From Autumnicola psychrophila (GTDB taxonomy: Bacteria; Bacteroidota; Bacteroidia; Flavobacteriales; Flavobacteriaceae), in contig NZ_JAVRHN010000002.1 of the NCBI RefSeq assembly GCF_031846645.1, forward strand, positions 124,001 to 188,000: DNA of 64,000 nt, written 5' to 3'. A program made the position numbers and the translations under genes. The stretch's first letter is position 1; each line of letters opens with the position of its first letter. Positions 17,709-26,648 of the stretch are shown here, piece after piece. Below the pieces are notes generated by a model. It saw only the letters and a list, made by a program, of their open reading frames with translations, made no database searches and was not told where the DNA came from.

Positions 17709-17969
17709 TTAAGAAGCTTCAGCAACAAGTAAATTTTTACGATTTCTTCTTCTTTGGTGAATCTTTGCCAGATAATTATTTGTCTCCTTAAATTTCGGAG
17801 TAAGGCGTGCTAAAAATCCATTAGCTGTGTCCGTCATTTCCACTCCACATTTAGCACATCTGTATTCATGAACATGCTCTGTGACATTTTTAGACACTTT
17901 TAAGCTATGACCAAAAATGCCGCAATAAACCTTTGAGAATGAAAATAGCTTAGGGTTTCTATCCTTCAT
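17709..17969 (-). CDS. Small Cys/His protein, possibly zinc-binding
   Basis: 86 residues, basic. The N-terminal half has KVYCGIFGHSLKVSK, then EYRCAKCGVEMTD: a Cys, a His and a CxxC pair that could bind one zinc ion. It vaguely recalls short phage-type DUF1660 proteins, but I do not claim membership. The C-terminus is rich in Arg and Lys (IHQRRRNRKN). It stands alone between thiL and the alpha/beta hydrolase. Confidence 0.65.
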   Translation of the reverse strand: MKDRNPKLFSFSKVYCGIFGHSLKVSKNVTEHVHEYRCAKCGVEMTDTANGFLARLTPKFKETNNYLAKIHQRRRNRKNLLVAEAS

Positions 17970-18039
17970 AAAGATTTGGTTTTATTTTCTAAATTTAAAA
18001 TTAAACAAAAAAGTTAAAAACTAAGATAAAAAGTTAAAA

Positions 18040-18810
18040 TTAATCGATCAAGTGTAAAAGTTTTCTTAAAACCTGCTTATCTTCAATGAAAGATAAATGC
18101 CCTCCCTCAAGAACATGAAGATTGGACTTTCCTTTATTTGCCAATAGTTTTAGACCATCCAGGTCTAAAATCGGATCCTGTTTTCCTGCAATAATGTTTT
18201 TTGGAATTTCCATTTTTGCAAACAGTTCAAAATTATCTGAACGAATTTTCATACCTTTTGTAGCTGCAGTTATAGCTTTTCCACTCATTTTTAACGCTTC
18301 AGAAACTAGATTTTGCACTTCTGAATTATGCTTTTTAGAACTGTCCGGCAACATAAGGTTGGAAATTGCCATTTTTACAAATGCGCTTTTATTTTTATTC
18401 ACCAAACTTACTGCGCGGTCCCGATTTATTTTTCTCTCCTCGCTATCTGCTTCAGGAGTAGAATTGATTAATGTTAAACTTCTTAACAGAGTAGGGAAAA
18501 TTTTTGACAATTCCAAACTAACATAACCCCCCATAGAATGCCCCGCAACCGCTGCTTTTTCAATATTCAAATTCCACAGCACTTCTTTTACAGCCTTGGC
18601 CATGTCTTCCATACTATGGATTTCATTAAAACATCCAGATTCCCCATGGCCGGGAAGGTCGATACACACCACCTGGCGATTTACAGCCAGAGAAGGAACA
18701 AAATCATTCCATATTTTCGAGCTCTCCATAAATCCGTGCAAAAGAATGAGCGGATTCCCCGTTCCTTCAGAAGAAAAATATATCTCTGTATCCCTATAGC
18801 TTATCTTCAT
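18040..18810 (-). CDS. Alpha/beta-fold hydrolase
   Basis: 256 residues. The oxyanion region is ILLHGFMESSKIW, the nucleophile elbow is AGHSMGGYVSL, the likely acid is the Asp in AGKQDPILD, and the catalytic His is in LEGGHLSFIED near the end. No lid domain beyond a short helical cap is visible. Substrate unknown; esterase or small-ester hydrolase is likely. It lies downstream of the aminopeptidase gene but is separated from it by a terminator-like hairpin. Confidence 0.9.
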   Translation of the reverse strand: MKISYRDTEIYFSSEGTGNPLILLHGFMESSKIWNDFVPSLAVNRQVVCIDLPGHGESGCFNEIHSMEDMAKAVKEVLWNLNIEKAAVAGHSMGGYVSLELSKIFPTLLRSLTLINSTPEADSEERKINRDRAVSLVNKNKSAFVKMAISNLMLPDSSKKHNSEVQNLVSEALKMSGKAITAATKGMKIRSDNFELFAKMEIPKNIIAGKQDPILDLDGLKLLANKGKSNLHVLEGGHLSFIEDKQVLRKLLHLID

Positions 18811-18825
18811 AAAATAAAATTAAAA

Positions 18826-18866
18826 AGCCACGAAGACACTAATTTTAATTTAATGTTGTCGTGGCT
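18826..18866 (-). terminator. Rho-independent-type terminator after the aminopeptidase P gene
   Basis: Read on the minus strand, AGCCACGA (18866-18859) pairs with TCGTGGCT (18833-18826), followed by TTTTAATTTT. It sits 23 nt after the stop of the aminopeptidase gene, so the alpha/beta hydrolase may be expressed separately or by read-through. Confidence 0.7.
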
Positions 18867-18888
18867 GTAAATCTGTTTTTTTAAATCA

Positions 18889-20181
18889 CTAAGTATTCAT
18901 TATTTCTTCTATCTCGTCTGGTTCAATCGGAATATTTCTCATTAGATTAAAGGGCTCCCCTTTTTCCTGAATTACAACATCATCTTCAAGCCGAATACCA
19001 AACCCTTCTTCCGGAAGATATATCCCCGGCTCTACGGTGTAAACCTGGTTCGCCTGCATTGGCTCGGTAAGAATTCCATAATCATGAGTATCCAGACCTA
19101 TGTTATGCGACGTGCCGTGCATAAAATACTTTTTGTATGCCGGCCAGTCAGGATTTTCATTTTGAACATCAGCCTTATCTAGCAAACCAAGACTTAATAA
19201 TTCTGAAGTCATTAGTTTACCAACTTCTTTATGATATTCTGCCCAAATTGTTCCCGGAACGAGCATTTTGGTAGCCTCTTTTTTTACTCGATTTACGGCG
19301 TTGTAAACCTGCTTCTGCCTTTCTGAATATTTTCCGGAAACCGGTATTGTTCTGGTAAGGTCACTGGCATAATTGGCATATTCAGCACCAGTATCGAGAA
19401 GGATTAAATCCCCGGCCTTGCATTGCTGATTATTCTCTATATAATGAAGGACGTTGGCATTGTTCCCACTGGCAATAATTGGCGTATATGCAAAGCCACG
19501 TGAGCGGTTCCTGATCATCTCGTGATAATATTCAGCTTCGATTTCATATTCCCAAACTCCCGGTTTCACAAATGCAAGCGTTCTACGGAAAGCTTTTTCG
19601 GTAATATCACATGCATTCTGCATAAGCGCAAGTTCGATTGGATCTTTAACAGATCGCAACCGCTGAAGTATAGGATTGCTTTTGGCCACCTGGTGCGCAG
19701 GGTATTTTTCTTTGCACCATTTGATAAAGCGCATATCCCGTGTTTCTGTTTTATGGGAAGAACGATAATGTTCGTTGGTATTAAAATATACAGTTTCACA
19801 TTGCGTCATTACTTCAAAAAAGATCTTTTCGAAATCCTTCATCCAGTAAACGGTCTTTACACCACTCACCTCAAAAGCTTTGTCCTTAGTTAATTTCTCC
19901 CCTTCCCAAACGGCAATATGCTCGTTAGTTTCAGTTAAAAAGAGAATTTCTCTGTGCTCTTTCTTAGGTGCATCAGGGAATAAAACAAGAATGCTTTCTT
20001 CCTGATCCACCCCGCTTAAATAAAATAAATCCCGGTTCTGCTCAAAGGGAATCGTACTGTCCGCCCCTATGGGATAGACATCATTGGAATTAAAAACTGC
20101 AAGACTCTGGGGCTTCATTTTAGCCACAAAGTTCTTTCGGTTCTTTATAAAAAGTTCAGAGTCAATTTGGTGATACTTCAT
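18889..20181 (-). CDS. pepP: Aminopeptidase P (Xaa-Pro aminopeptidase, M24B)
   Basis: 430 residues. It removes N-terminal residues preceding proline. The N-terminal aminopeptidase P domain (about 1-150) is followed by the pita-bread catalytic domain. The dinuclear metal ligands are visible in LLDTGAEYANYASDLTRTIPVSG (two Asp), HGTSHNIGLDTHD (His), TVEPGIYLPEEGFGIRLEDDVV (two Glu). The length fits the bacterial PepP family. The terminator at 18826-18866 ends its transcript. Confidence 0.95.
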   Translation of the reverse strand: MKYHQIDSELFIKNRKNFVAKMKPQSLAVFNSNDVYPIGADSTIPFEQNRDLFYLSGVDQEESILVLFPDAPKKEHREILFLTETNEHIAVWEGEKLTKDKAFEVSGVKTVYWMKDFEKIFFEVMTQCETVYFNTNEHYRSSHKTETRDMRFIKWCKEKYPAHQVAKSNPILQRLRSVKDPIELALMQNACDITEKAFRRTLAFVKPGVWEYEIEAEYYHEMIRNRSRGFAYTPIIASGNNANVLHYIENNQQCKAGDLILLDTGAEYANYASDLTRTIPVSGKYSERQKQVYNAVNRVKKEATKMLVPGTIWAEYHKEVGKLMTSELLSLGLLDKADVQNENPDWPAYKKYFMHGTSHNIGLDTHDYGILTEPMQANQVYTVEPGIYLPEEGFGIRLEDDVVIQEKGEPFNLMRNIPIEPDEIEEIMNT

Positions 20182-20371
20182 TTATTAAATTTAATTATTT
20201 CAAATTCAGTTTTAAAAAAGTGCATTCTCTTTGAGGTAAGAAATTTGCCGGTAATGTTCCAGCTCAAAGAAACCACAAAGCAGTTCTTTACTATTCTGAT
20301 CCCAAAAGTAAAAAGCTCTCTTCTAAATGCTGTTAAATTGCAACTAAATATCTGCACATTCTTAAGCCGGG

Positions 20372-20665
20372 TTAGCTTTCGTATAGGGAAAGACGGTTTT
20401 TAAGCCTCACATTCTGTTTTTGCAACTTCTGAACCTGATCCAGTAAGTGATGTATGGCTTGCAGGCCTTCGATATTGATATCGAGGTCCTTATGCAACCT
20501 CATCATTTTCTCAAAATTCCGAAGGTGATCGCACGGCACGTATTCCTTCCGTTCTACGGTGACTATCTCGATGAGTCCGCTTTCATAAAGTGAACTTATA
20601 AAAGTACGTTCCACTTTGTAAAGTGTACAAATTTCCTCTGCCGGTATTAAATCTTCTGAAGTCAT
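20372..20665 (-). CDS. cbpM: Chaperone modulator CbpM
   Basis: 97 residues with a MerR-like winged-helix start (DLIPAEEICTLYKVERTFISSLYESGLIE) and a helical C-terminus (LDINIEGLQAIHHLLDQVQKLQKQ). CbpM binds the J-domain of CbpA and inhibits it. Its start overlaps the stop of cbpA by 4 nt (ATGA), which means translational coupling of chaperone and inhibitor. Confidence 0.92.
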   Translation of the reverse strand: MTSEDLIPAEEICTLYKVERTFISSLYESGLIEIVTVERKEYVPCDHLRNFEKMMRLHKDLDINIEGLQAIHHLLDQVQKLQKQNVRLKNRLSLYES

Positions 20666-21582
20666 GACCTTAGTTTTTGCAATTCCCTGAAAAGTTCTTT
20701 TTCCCGCTCACTCAAATTCGATGGCATTTTTATCTTATAGGTGATAAAAAGATCTCCAAACTGCTCCTCCTTTTTGTACTTTGGAAAGCCCTTTCCTTTT
20801 AATTTGACCCGTGAATCTGACAGAGTTTCCGGTTTCACCTTCAGTTTTACTTTACCATCAAAAGTATCAACAGTAACCTCCCCTCCCAAAAGCGCGGTAT
20901 ACAATTCAATTTCCTCTGTACTGTAAAGATGCTCCTTCTCTCTCTTAAATTTTGTGTTGTTAATAATATTGAATGTGATAAAAAGATCTCCCTTTGGACC
21001 ACCCTTGATCCCCGGTGCTCCATGATTCCTGATTTTGATCGTTTGTCCGTTCTCCACTCCTGCGGGAATGGTGAGTCTAATTTTCTTTCCGTTTAGGGTG
21101 AAGGTTTGCTTCTGACTCGTGTAAACATCAGATAAATTTAACTGAAGTTCCGCATTAAAATCCTGACCTTTAAACTGTGTCCCTCTTCCCGATCCACTAT
21201 TTCTGGCGCCACCGCCGAACATCTGCTCGAAAAAATCTGAAAAGGTATCATCCTCAAAATCCCCGGAATAAGAATATCCCTTTCCTCCGCCAAAATTGCC
21301 ATAGCCTGTGCTTCCAGACTGTTGCTGTTGTGACCTCGCCTGCTCAAATTGATCTGCATGTTGCCAGTCCTTTCCATATTCGTCGTACTTCTTTCGCTTC
21401 TCAGGATCACTTAAAACTTCATGCGCCTCGTTTATCTGCTGAAATTTCGCCTGTGCTTCTTTATCATTTGGGTTAAGGTCTGGATGATATTTTCTGGCAA
21501 GCTTCCGGTAAGCCTTTTTTATATCTGCCTGACTGGCAGATTTTTCCAACTCCAATAGCTTGTAGTAATCTATAAATTCCAT
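20662..21582 (-). CDS. cbpA: DnaJ-type co-chaperone CbpA
   Basis: 306 residues. The J-domain is N-terminal (about 1-70) with the HPD triad at residues 33-35 in ARKYHPDLNPND. A Gly/Phe/Ser-rich linker with a run of glutamines follows (about 75-135), then two C-terminal substrate-binding beta domains. The zinc finger of true DnaJ is missing, which makes it a CbpA-like type II J-protein. It stimulates DnaK ATPase. With cbpM downstream it is a chaperone-regulator pair. The leader contains inverted repeats (21606-21639) and a promoter candidate farther upstream. Confidence 0.94.
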   Translation of the reverse strand: MEFIDYYKLLELEKSASQADIKKAYRKLARKYHPDLNPNDKEAQAKFQQINEAHEVLSDPEKRKKYDEYGKDWQHADQFEQARSQQQQSGSTGYGNFGGGKGYSYSGDFEDDTFSDFFEQMFGGGARNSGSGRGTQFKGQDFNAELQLNLSDVYTSQKQTFTLNGKKIRLTIPAGVENGQTIKIRNHGAPGIKGGPKGDLFITFNIINNTKFKREKEHLYSTEEIELYTALLGGEVTVDTFDGKVKLKVKPETLSDSRVKLKGKGFPKYKKEEQFGDLFITYKIKMPSNLSEREKELFRELQKLRS

Positions 21583-21605
21583 TCAACATCAAATTTAATT
21601 ACCAG

Positions 21606-21639
21606 GGAAGTCTTCCTCCTGTCTGAAATTACGAATTTC
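21606..21639. promoter_or_regulatory. Two small palindromes in the cbpA leader
   Basis: GGAAG-T-CTTCC (21606-21616) and GAAATT-ACG-AATTTC (21625-21639) lie next to each other about 25-60 nt before the cbpA ATG and downstream of the predicted promoter. They could be an operator or an RNA structure controlling the chaperone gene. No regulator is assigned. Confidence 0.45.
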
Positions 21640-21709
21640 GGAATAATTAGGCGTTAAGCTTTTGTAAAAACCAGAAAAGTATCCTTCTTTGACCGCAAAA
21701 AGAATATAA

Positions 21710-21740
21710 CAAAATGAGCCCCGTTTATAAAAACCTACAA
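21710..21740 (-). promoter_or_regulatory. Candidate cbpA promoter (TTG, 20 nt, TCATTTTG)
   Basis: On the minus strand TTG (21740-21738) is followed by exactly 20 nt and TCATTTTG (21717-21710), a 7-of-8 match to TAnnTTTG. It would give a leader of about 125 nt including the palindromes at 21606-21639. Confidence 0.5.
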
Positions 21741-21796
21741 CCCGTGCAATGTTCTTTAAACTGGTTCTAAATAATGTTTAATATAACGATTAATAC

Positions 21797-21827
21797 TTGC
21801 CCAAAATAAGAATGAGACTTACTTTTG
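21797..21827 (+). promoter_or_regulatory. sdhCAB promoter (TTG, 20 nt, TACTTTTG)
   Basis: TTG at 21797-21799 and a perfect TACTTTTG at 21820-21827 are separated by 20 nt, the expected flavobacterial sigma-ABfr architecture. Transcription would start near 21831, leaving a leader of about 23 nt before the sdhC ATG. Confidence 0.8.
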
Positions 21828-21853
21828 CTCGTAAAATTTCTTAAAAAATTAAA

Positions 21854-22516
21854 ATGGGTGGTTTTCTAAATTCTACAATAGCAAGAAAGTTTGCTATGGC
21901 CTTATCCGGACTGTTCCTCGTCTTCTTCTTAGCTCAACATTTAGTAATTAATTCCATATCGGTATTTAGCTCAGAAGCATTTAATGAGTTTTCTCATTTT
22001 ATGGGAACTAATTTCTATGTACAGTTTCTTCTACAACCTGTCTTAATTGCAGGAGTGCTTTTCCATTTTATTATGGGTTTTGTTCTTGAATATAATAACA
22101 GGAAGGCAAGAAACATTAAGTACGTAAGCTTTAAACCAAGTACCAACACCAGCTGGATGTCCAGGAACATGTTATTAACCGGATTGGTAGTTTTGGCTTT
22201 TTTAGGACTTCACCTTTATGATTTTTGGTTTCCGGAAATCGCTCATAAATATTTTGAAAACCATCCTGAAGACCCGGGAAGGTATTATCTGGAACTAGTT
22301 GCAAAATTTCATAGTCCGATAAGAACCCTTTTATATGTTATTTCATTCATATTTCTGGCTCTTCACCTTTTGCACGGTTTTTCATCCTCATTCCAATCTG
22401 TAGGATGGCATAACAAGTACTCTAAAGGATTAAGAGGTTTTACGGTGGCTTTTTCGATTATCGTTCCGCTAGGATTCATTTTCATAGCCCTTTTTCACTA
22501 TTTTAATAACGTTTAA
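21854..22516 (+). CDS. sdhC: Succinate dehydrogenase cytochrome b subunit
   Basis: 220 residues with five membrane helices. This is the type B membrane anchor used by Bacteroidota, a single fused di-heme subunit, so no sdhD is needed. Histidines inside helices that can ligate the two hemes are in FLAQHLVINS, LFHFIMGF, LGLHLYDFW and ALHLLHGFS. It passes electrons between the Fe-S subunit and menaquinone. It is first in the operon, 12 nt before sdhA. Confidence 0.95.
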   Translation: MGGFLNSTIARKFAMALSGLFLVFFLAQHLVINSISVFSSEAFNEFSHFMGTNFYVQFLLQPVLIAGVLFHFIMGFVLEYNNRKARNIKYVSFKPSTNTSWMSRNMLLTGLVVLAFLGLHLYDFWFPEIAHKYFENHPEDPGRYYLELVAKFHSPIRTLLYVISFIFLALHLLHGFSSSFQSVGWHNKYSKGLRGFTVAFSIIVPLGFIFIALFHYFNNV

Positions 22517-22528
22517 TACGTACGATTT

Positions 22529-24532
22529 ATGGCAGTTTTAGATTCAAAAATCCCGGAAGGACCTCTAGAGGAAAAGTGGGACAAACATAAAAATAACATT
22601 AATCTTGTTAACCCTGCGAACAAGCGTAACATCGATATTATTGTAGTAGGAACAGGATTGGCGGGCGGTAGTGCCGCGGCAACTTTAGCAGAATTGGGTT
22701 ATAATGTTAAAACTTTCTGCTACCAGGATTCCCCCAGACGGGCGCACTCAATTGCGGCACAGGGAGGAATTAACGCATCCAAAAATTACCAGGGAGACGG
22801 CGATTCAGATTACCGCCTTTTCTACGATACCGTAAAAGGAGGGGATTATCGTTCCCGCGAAGCAAACGTTTATCGCCTTGCCCAGGTTTCAGGAAGTATT
22901 ATAGATCAATGCGTGGCACAGGGAGTACCTTTTGCCCGCGAATATGGTGGATTGCTTGATAACCGTTCTTTTGGAGGGGTATTGGTTTCCCGTACTTTTT
23001 ACGCGAAAGGACAAACAGGGCAGCAATTATTGCTGGGAGCATATTCTGCAATGAACCGACAGATAAACCGGGGGAAAATCCAGTCTTTTAATAGACATGA
23101 AATGATGGACCTGGTACTTGTTGACGGGAAAGCGAGAGGAATTATTGCCCGAAACATGCTTACCGGTGAGATTGAAAGACATTCCGCTCACGCTGTAGTG
23201 CTGGCTTCAGGAGGATATGGAAACGTGTTCTTCCTTTCCACGAATGCTATGGGAAGCAATGTAATGGCAGCATGGAGAGCACACAGGAGAGGTGCGTTTT
23301 TTGCCAATCCATGTTATACGCAAATTCACCCGACCTGTATTCCGGTAACGGGAGAACATCAGTCAAAACTCACGTTAATGTCTGAATCCCTTCGGAATGA
23401 CGGAAGAATTTGGGTTCCGAAGAAAAAAGAAGATGCAAAAGCGATAAGGGAAGGTAAAAAGAGACCTACAGACCTTTCCGAAGAAGAAAGAGATTATTAC
23501 CTGGAACGTCGTTATCCTGCTTTTGGTAACCTTGTGCCCCGTGATGTGGCTTCAAGAGCAGCTAAAGAACGTTGTGATGCAGGATATGGTGTTAATAAAA
23601 CCGGTGAAGCTGTTTATCTTGATTTCGCAAGTGCTATCGAGCGCTACGGAAAGGAAAAAGCCTTCACTATGGGAAGTAAAAATCCTTCAAAAGAAGAAAT
23701 CACCAAATTAGGAAAAGATACTGTGGCGTCTAAATACGGAAACCTTTTTGATATGTATCAAAAGATCGTAGATCAAAATCCGTATGAAACTCCAATGATG
23801 ATTTATCCTGCAGTTCACTACACAATGGGTGGTTTATGGGTAGATTATAACCTGCAAACCACAATCCCAGGTTGTTATGCGGCGGGAGAAGCTAACTTCT
23901 CAGATCACGGTGCAAACAGGCTTGGAGCCTCTGCCCTCATGCAGGGACTTGCCGATGGTTATTTTGTACTGCCTTATACCATTGGAGATTATCTCTCAAA
24001 AGATATCGGGACAGGAAAAATTCCTACCGATTCTTCTGAATTTGATGCTGTTGAAAATGATGTAAAGGCCCGTATTGAAAAGTTAATGAATGCCGGAGGT
24101 AAAAATTCAGTAGATTCTTATCACAAGAAGCTGGGACGAATCATGTGGGATAAATGTGGTATGGCCCGTAACGAACAGGGATTAAAAGAAGCTCTTAAAG
24201 AGATCGCTGCCCTACGGGAAGATTTCTGGAAAAACGTAAAAGTACCGGGAACATCCACTGGAAAGAATTCTGAACTGGAAAAAGCTGGCAGAGTAGCAGA
24301 TTTTCTTGAATTGGGAGAATTATTTGCAAAAGATGCCTTAAACAGAAATGAATCTGCCGGAGGACACTTCCGTGAAGAATATCAGACTGAAGAAGGAGAG
24401 GCCTTAAGGGATGATGAAAACTTCAGGTATGTTGCGGCATGGGAATACACCGGAAATATAGGTGAAGCCAAACTTCACAAAGAAGAACTGGAATTCCATA
24501 ATATCGAATTAAAAACAAGAAGTTATAAATAA
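22529..24532 (+). CDS. sdhA: Succinate dehydrogenase/fumarate reductase flavoprotein subunit
   Basis: 667 residues. SdhA oxidises succinate to fumarate in the TCA cycle. The FAD-binding Rossmann motif is VVGTGLAGGSAAATL (about 39-53). The flavin is expected to attach covalently to His73 in RRAHSIAAQGG. Other signatures are HPTCIPVTGEHQ, the active-site arginine region YPAFGNLVPRDVASRA, and the C-terminal HYTMGGLWVDY with GEANFSDHGANRLGASAL. The size is typical for type B enzymes of Bacteroidota. Confidence 0.98.
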   Translation: MAVLDSKIPEGPLEEKWDKHKNNINLVNPANKRNIDIIVVGTGLAGGSAAATLAELGYNVKTFCYQDSPRRAHSIAAQGGINASKNYQGDGDSDYRLFYDTVKGGDYRSREANVYRLAQVSGSIIDQCVAQGVPFAREYGGLLDNRSFGGVLVSRTFYAKGQTGQQLLLGAYSAMNRQINRGKIQSFNRHEMMDLVLVDGKARGIIARNMLTGEIERHSAHAVVLASGGYGNVFFLSTNAMGSNVMAAWRAHRRGAFFANPCYTQIHPTCIPVTGEHQSKLTLMSESLRNDGRIWVPKKKEDAKAIREGKKRPTDLSEEERDYYLERRYPAFGNLVPRDVASRAAKERCDAGYGVNKTGEAVYLDFASAIERYGKEKAFTMGSKNPSKEEITKLGKDTVASKYGNLFDMYQKIVDQNPYETPMMIYPAVHYTMGGLWVDYNLQTTIPGCYAAGEANFSDHGANRLGASALMQGLADGYFVLPYTIGDYLSKDIGTGKIPTDSSEFDAVENDVKARIEKLMNAGGKNSVDSYHKKLGRIMWDKCGMARNEQGLKEALKEIAALREDFWKNVKVPGTSTGKNSELEKAGRVADFLELGELFAKDALNRNESAGGHFREEYQTEEGEALRDDENFRYVAAWEYTGNIGEAKLHKEELEFHNIELKTRSYK

Positions 24533-24550
24533 TTTGAAAATCTGGGAATT

Positions 24551-24605
24551 TCTTAATTTGAAATTAAGTTCAAATTCAAATTTCCTAATCTTCAAATCTT
24601 CAAAT
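24551..24605. repeat. AT-rich short repeats between sdhA and sdhB
   Basis: The 80-nt gap contains overlapping direct and inverted copies of AAATTTGAA / TTCAAATTT and CTTCAAATCTTCAAATC. The reverse complement ATTTGAAGATTTG of 24593-24605 also occurs at 5193-5205. It resembles the dispersed low-complexity spacers of flavobacterial genomes. Confidence 0.6.
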
Positions 24606-24612
24606 CTAGACT

Positions 24613-25359
24613 ATGAAGCTTAACTTAAAAATATGGCGCCAGGAAAATGCCACTGTAAAAGGGAAAATGGTAGATTATCCTATGGAAGGGATTGAAGGGG
24701 ATATGTCTTTTCTCGAGATGCTGGATGTGCTGAATGAAAGTCTGGTAGCCAAAGGAGAGGAACCGGTGGAGTTTGATCATGACTGCCGCGAAGGTATTTG
24801 TGGATCTTGTTCCCTTCAGATCAATGGGGAACCTCACGGGCCAGATAAACTTATTGCCACCTGCCAGTTACATATGCGTTCCTTTAAAGATGGAGACACT
24901 ATTGTAATTGAACCATTTCGCGCAAAAGCATTTCCTGTAATTAAAGATTTAATTGTGGACCGTAGTGCTTTCGACAGGATTCAGCAGGCCTGGGGATATA
25001 TTTCCGTTAATACTTCAGGGAACACAATAGACGCCAACGCAACTCCGGTAGAAAAAACAAATGCAGATGCTTCTTTTGACGCAGCTACCTGCATTGGATG
25101 TGGAGCCTGCGTGGCTGCCTGTAAAAACGCCAGTGCAATGTTGTTTACCTCTGCTGTGGTTTCAAAATATGCTCTGCTTCCGCAGGGAGAAATTGAAGCT
25201 ACCGAGCGTGTAAAAGCGATGGTAAGACAGATGGATGCTGAAGGATTTGGAAATTGTACCAATACCGGCGCATGTGAAATTGAATGTCCTAAAGGAATTT
25301 CTTTGGAGAACATCGCCAGGATGAATAGAGAATACATGAAAGCTACCACTAAAGGATAG
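24613..25359 (+). CDS. sdhB: Succinate dehydrogenase/fumarate reductase iron-sulfur subunit
   Basis: 248 residues. The N-terminal ferredoxin domain carries the [2Fe-2S] ligands in CREGICGSC (Cys58, 63, 66) and Cys84. The C-terminal domain has CIGCGACVAAC and a later CTNTGACEIECPKG for the other clusters. It carries electrons from SdhA to the cytochrome. Its mRNA end is marked by a strong terminator 24 nt after the stop. Confidence 0.98.
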   Translation: MKLNLKIWRQENATVKGKMVDYPMEGIEGDMSFLEMLDVLNESLVAKGEEPVEFDHDCREGICGSCSLQINGEPHGPDKLIATCQLHMRSFKDGDTIVIEPFRAKAFPVIKDLIVDRSAFDRIQQAWGYISVNTSGNTIDANATPVEKTNADASFDAATCIGCGACVAACKNASAMLFTSAVVSKYALLPQGEIEATERVKAMVRQMDAEGFGNCTNTGACEIECPKGISLENIARMNREYMKATTKG

Positions 25360-25382
25360 TAGTTTATTTACTTGAATAATTC

Positions 25383-25416
25383 AATCCCGGATTCTTTCTG
25401 AATCCGGGATTTTTTA
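25383..25416 (+). terminator. Terminator of sdhCAB
   Basis: AATCCCGGATTC (25383-25394) and GAATCCGGGATT (25400-25411) pair perfectly over 12 bp around a 5-nt loop, followed by a T-run. It is the best intrinsic terminator in the window. Confidence 0.95.
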
Positions 25417-25441
25417 TGCATCTTATTTAAAAAATAAAGCT

Positions 25442-26596
25442 ATGCCCAATTTCAGTAATCATCCTTCGAAATTCCCAAATAACAAAACCAGCATATTCTC
25501 TGTAATGAGCAGTATGGCGCGAGAGAACAATGCCATCGATTTATCGCAGGGATTTCCAAATTTTGAAACAGATGCACGGCTAAAGGAGTTGGTTTATAAA
25601 GCCATGAAAGACGGATACAATCAATATCCTCCCATGAACGGGATTCCGGAGCTACGCGAGCAAATTTCAGCTAAAATTGAGAAACTGTACGGCGTAAAAT
25701 ATAAAGTTGATTCTGAAATCACCATGACCTCCGGCGCCACTCAGGCTTTATTCTCTGCAATTACCGCTTTTGTGCGTCCTGGAGATGAAGTTATAGTTTT
25801 TAAACCGGCTTACGATAGTTACGAACCCGCCATTAAATTAAATGATGGAAAACCTATACTTGTTCAGCTGAAGGGAAGCAATTTTAGTATCGATTGGCAG
25901 GAAGTAAAGGAGAAAATAAATGACAGAACGAAAATGGTCATTATCAACACTCCGCATAATCCTACCGGCTCGGTAATGTCCAAAGAAGATATGCAGCAAC
26001 TGGAAGGCCTGCTTAAAAACACCAATATCATCCTGCTGAGTGATGAAGTTTATGAGCATATTATTTTTGATAATATCGAACATCAGAGCGCTTCCCGCTT
26101 TCCCTATTTAGCTGAAAGAGCTATTGTTTGTTCCTCGTTTGGAAAGACATTTCACAATACGGGATGGAAAATGGGTTACTGTGTTGCACCGGAAGAATTG
26201 ATGAAAGAAATCTGGAAAGTCCACGAGCTTGTTACTTTCTGCGTGAACCATCCAATGCAACGCGCGTTCGCAGAACATCTGAAAAATCCGAAAAATTATC
26301 TGAGTTTAAGTAGTTTTTATCAGGAGAAAAGGGACAAATTCCTCAAATTAATGGAAGGAACGAAATTTACTGCTATCCCTTCCAAAGGAACCTATTACCA
26401 GCTTTTTGATTTTTCTGAAATTACAGATGAAAAGGATACAGATTTTGCAAATCGTTTAACACAGGAACATAAAGTAGCTTCTATTCCGGTTTCAGAATTT
26501 AATATTGATAAAAAAGACAATCAACAACTCCGGTTTTGTTTTGCCAAGACAAATGAAACGCTGGAAAAGGCAGCAGAAATTTTAAACCGAATCTGA
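25442..26596 (+). CDS. PLP-dependent aminotransferase, methionine aminotransferase type (YbdL-like)
   Basis: 384 residues, fold type I class I/II. IDLSQGFPNFETD near the N-terminus, MTSGATQALFSAI for cofactor binding, NTPHNPTGSVM, LSDEVYEHIIFD and the PLP lysine in SSFGKTFHNTGWKMGY are all present. The C-terminal RFCFAKTNETLEKA holds the substrate arginine. The pattern matches the YbdL/kynurenine-aminotransferase-like group, commonly annotated as methionine aminotransferase in flavobacteria; substrate choice is not certain. It follows the sdh terminator and so is transcribed separately. Confidence 0.88.
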   Translation: MPNFSNHPSKFPNNKTSIFSVMSSMARENNAIDLSQGFPNFETDARLKELVYKAMKDGYNQYPPMNGIPELREQISAKIEKLYGVKYKVDSEITMTSGATQALFSAITAFVRPGDEVIVFKPAYDSYEPAIKLNDGKPILVQLKGSNFSIDWQEVKEKINDRTKMVIINTPHNPTGSVMSKEDMQQLEGLLKNTNIILLSDEVYEHIIFDNIEHQSASRFPYLAERAIVCSSFGKTFHNTGWKMGYCVAPEELMKEIWKVHELVTFCVNHPMQRAFAEHLKNPKNYLSLSSFYQEKRDKFLKLMEGTKFTAIPSKGTYYQLFDFSEITDEKDTDFANRLTQEHKVASIPVSEFNIDKKDNQQLRFCFAKTNETLEKAAEILNRI

Positions 26597-26648
26597 TTTT
26601 TTCCGTTATATCGGAATATTCAGGAATTTCCCCAATTGCACCTTAAAT

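Noticed and set aside
20167..20403. 78-codon plus frame between pepP and cbpM
   Set aside because: It overlaps the starts and stops of two well-supported minus-strand genes and has no coding character.
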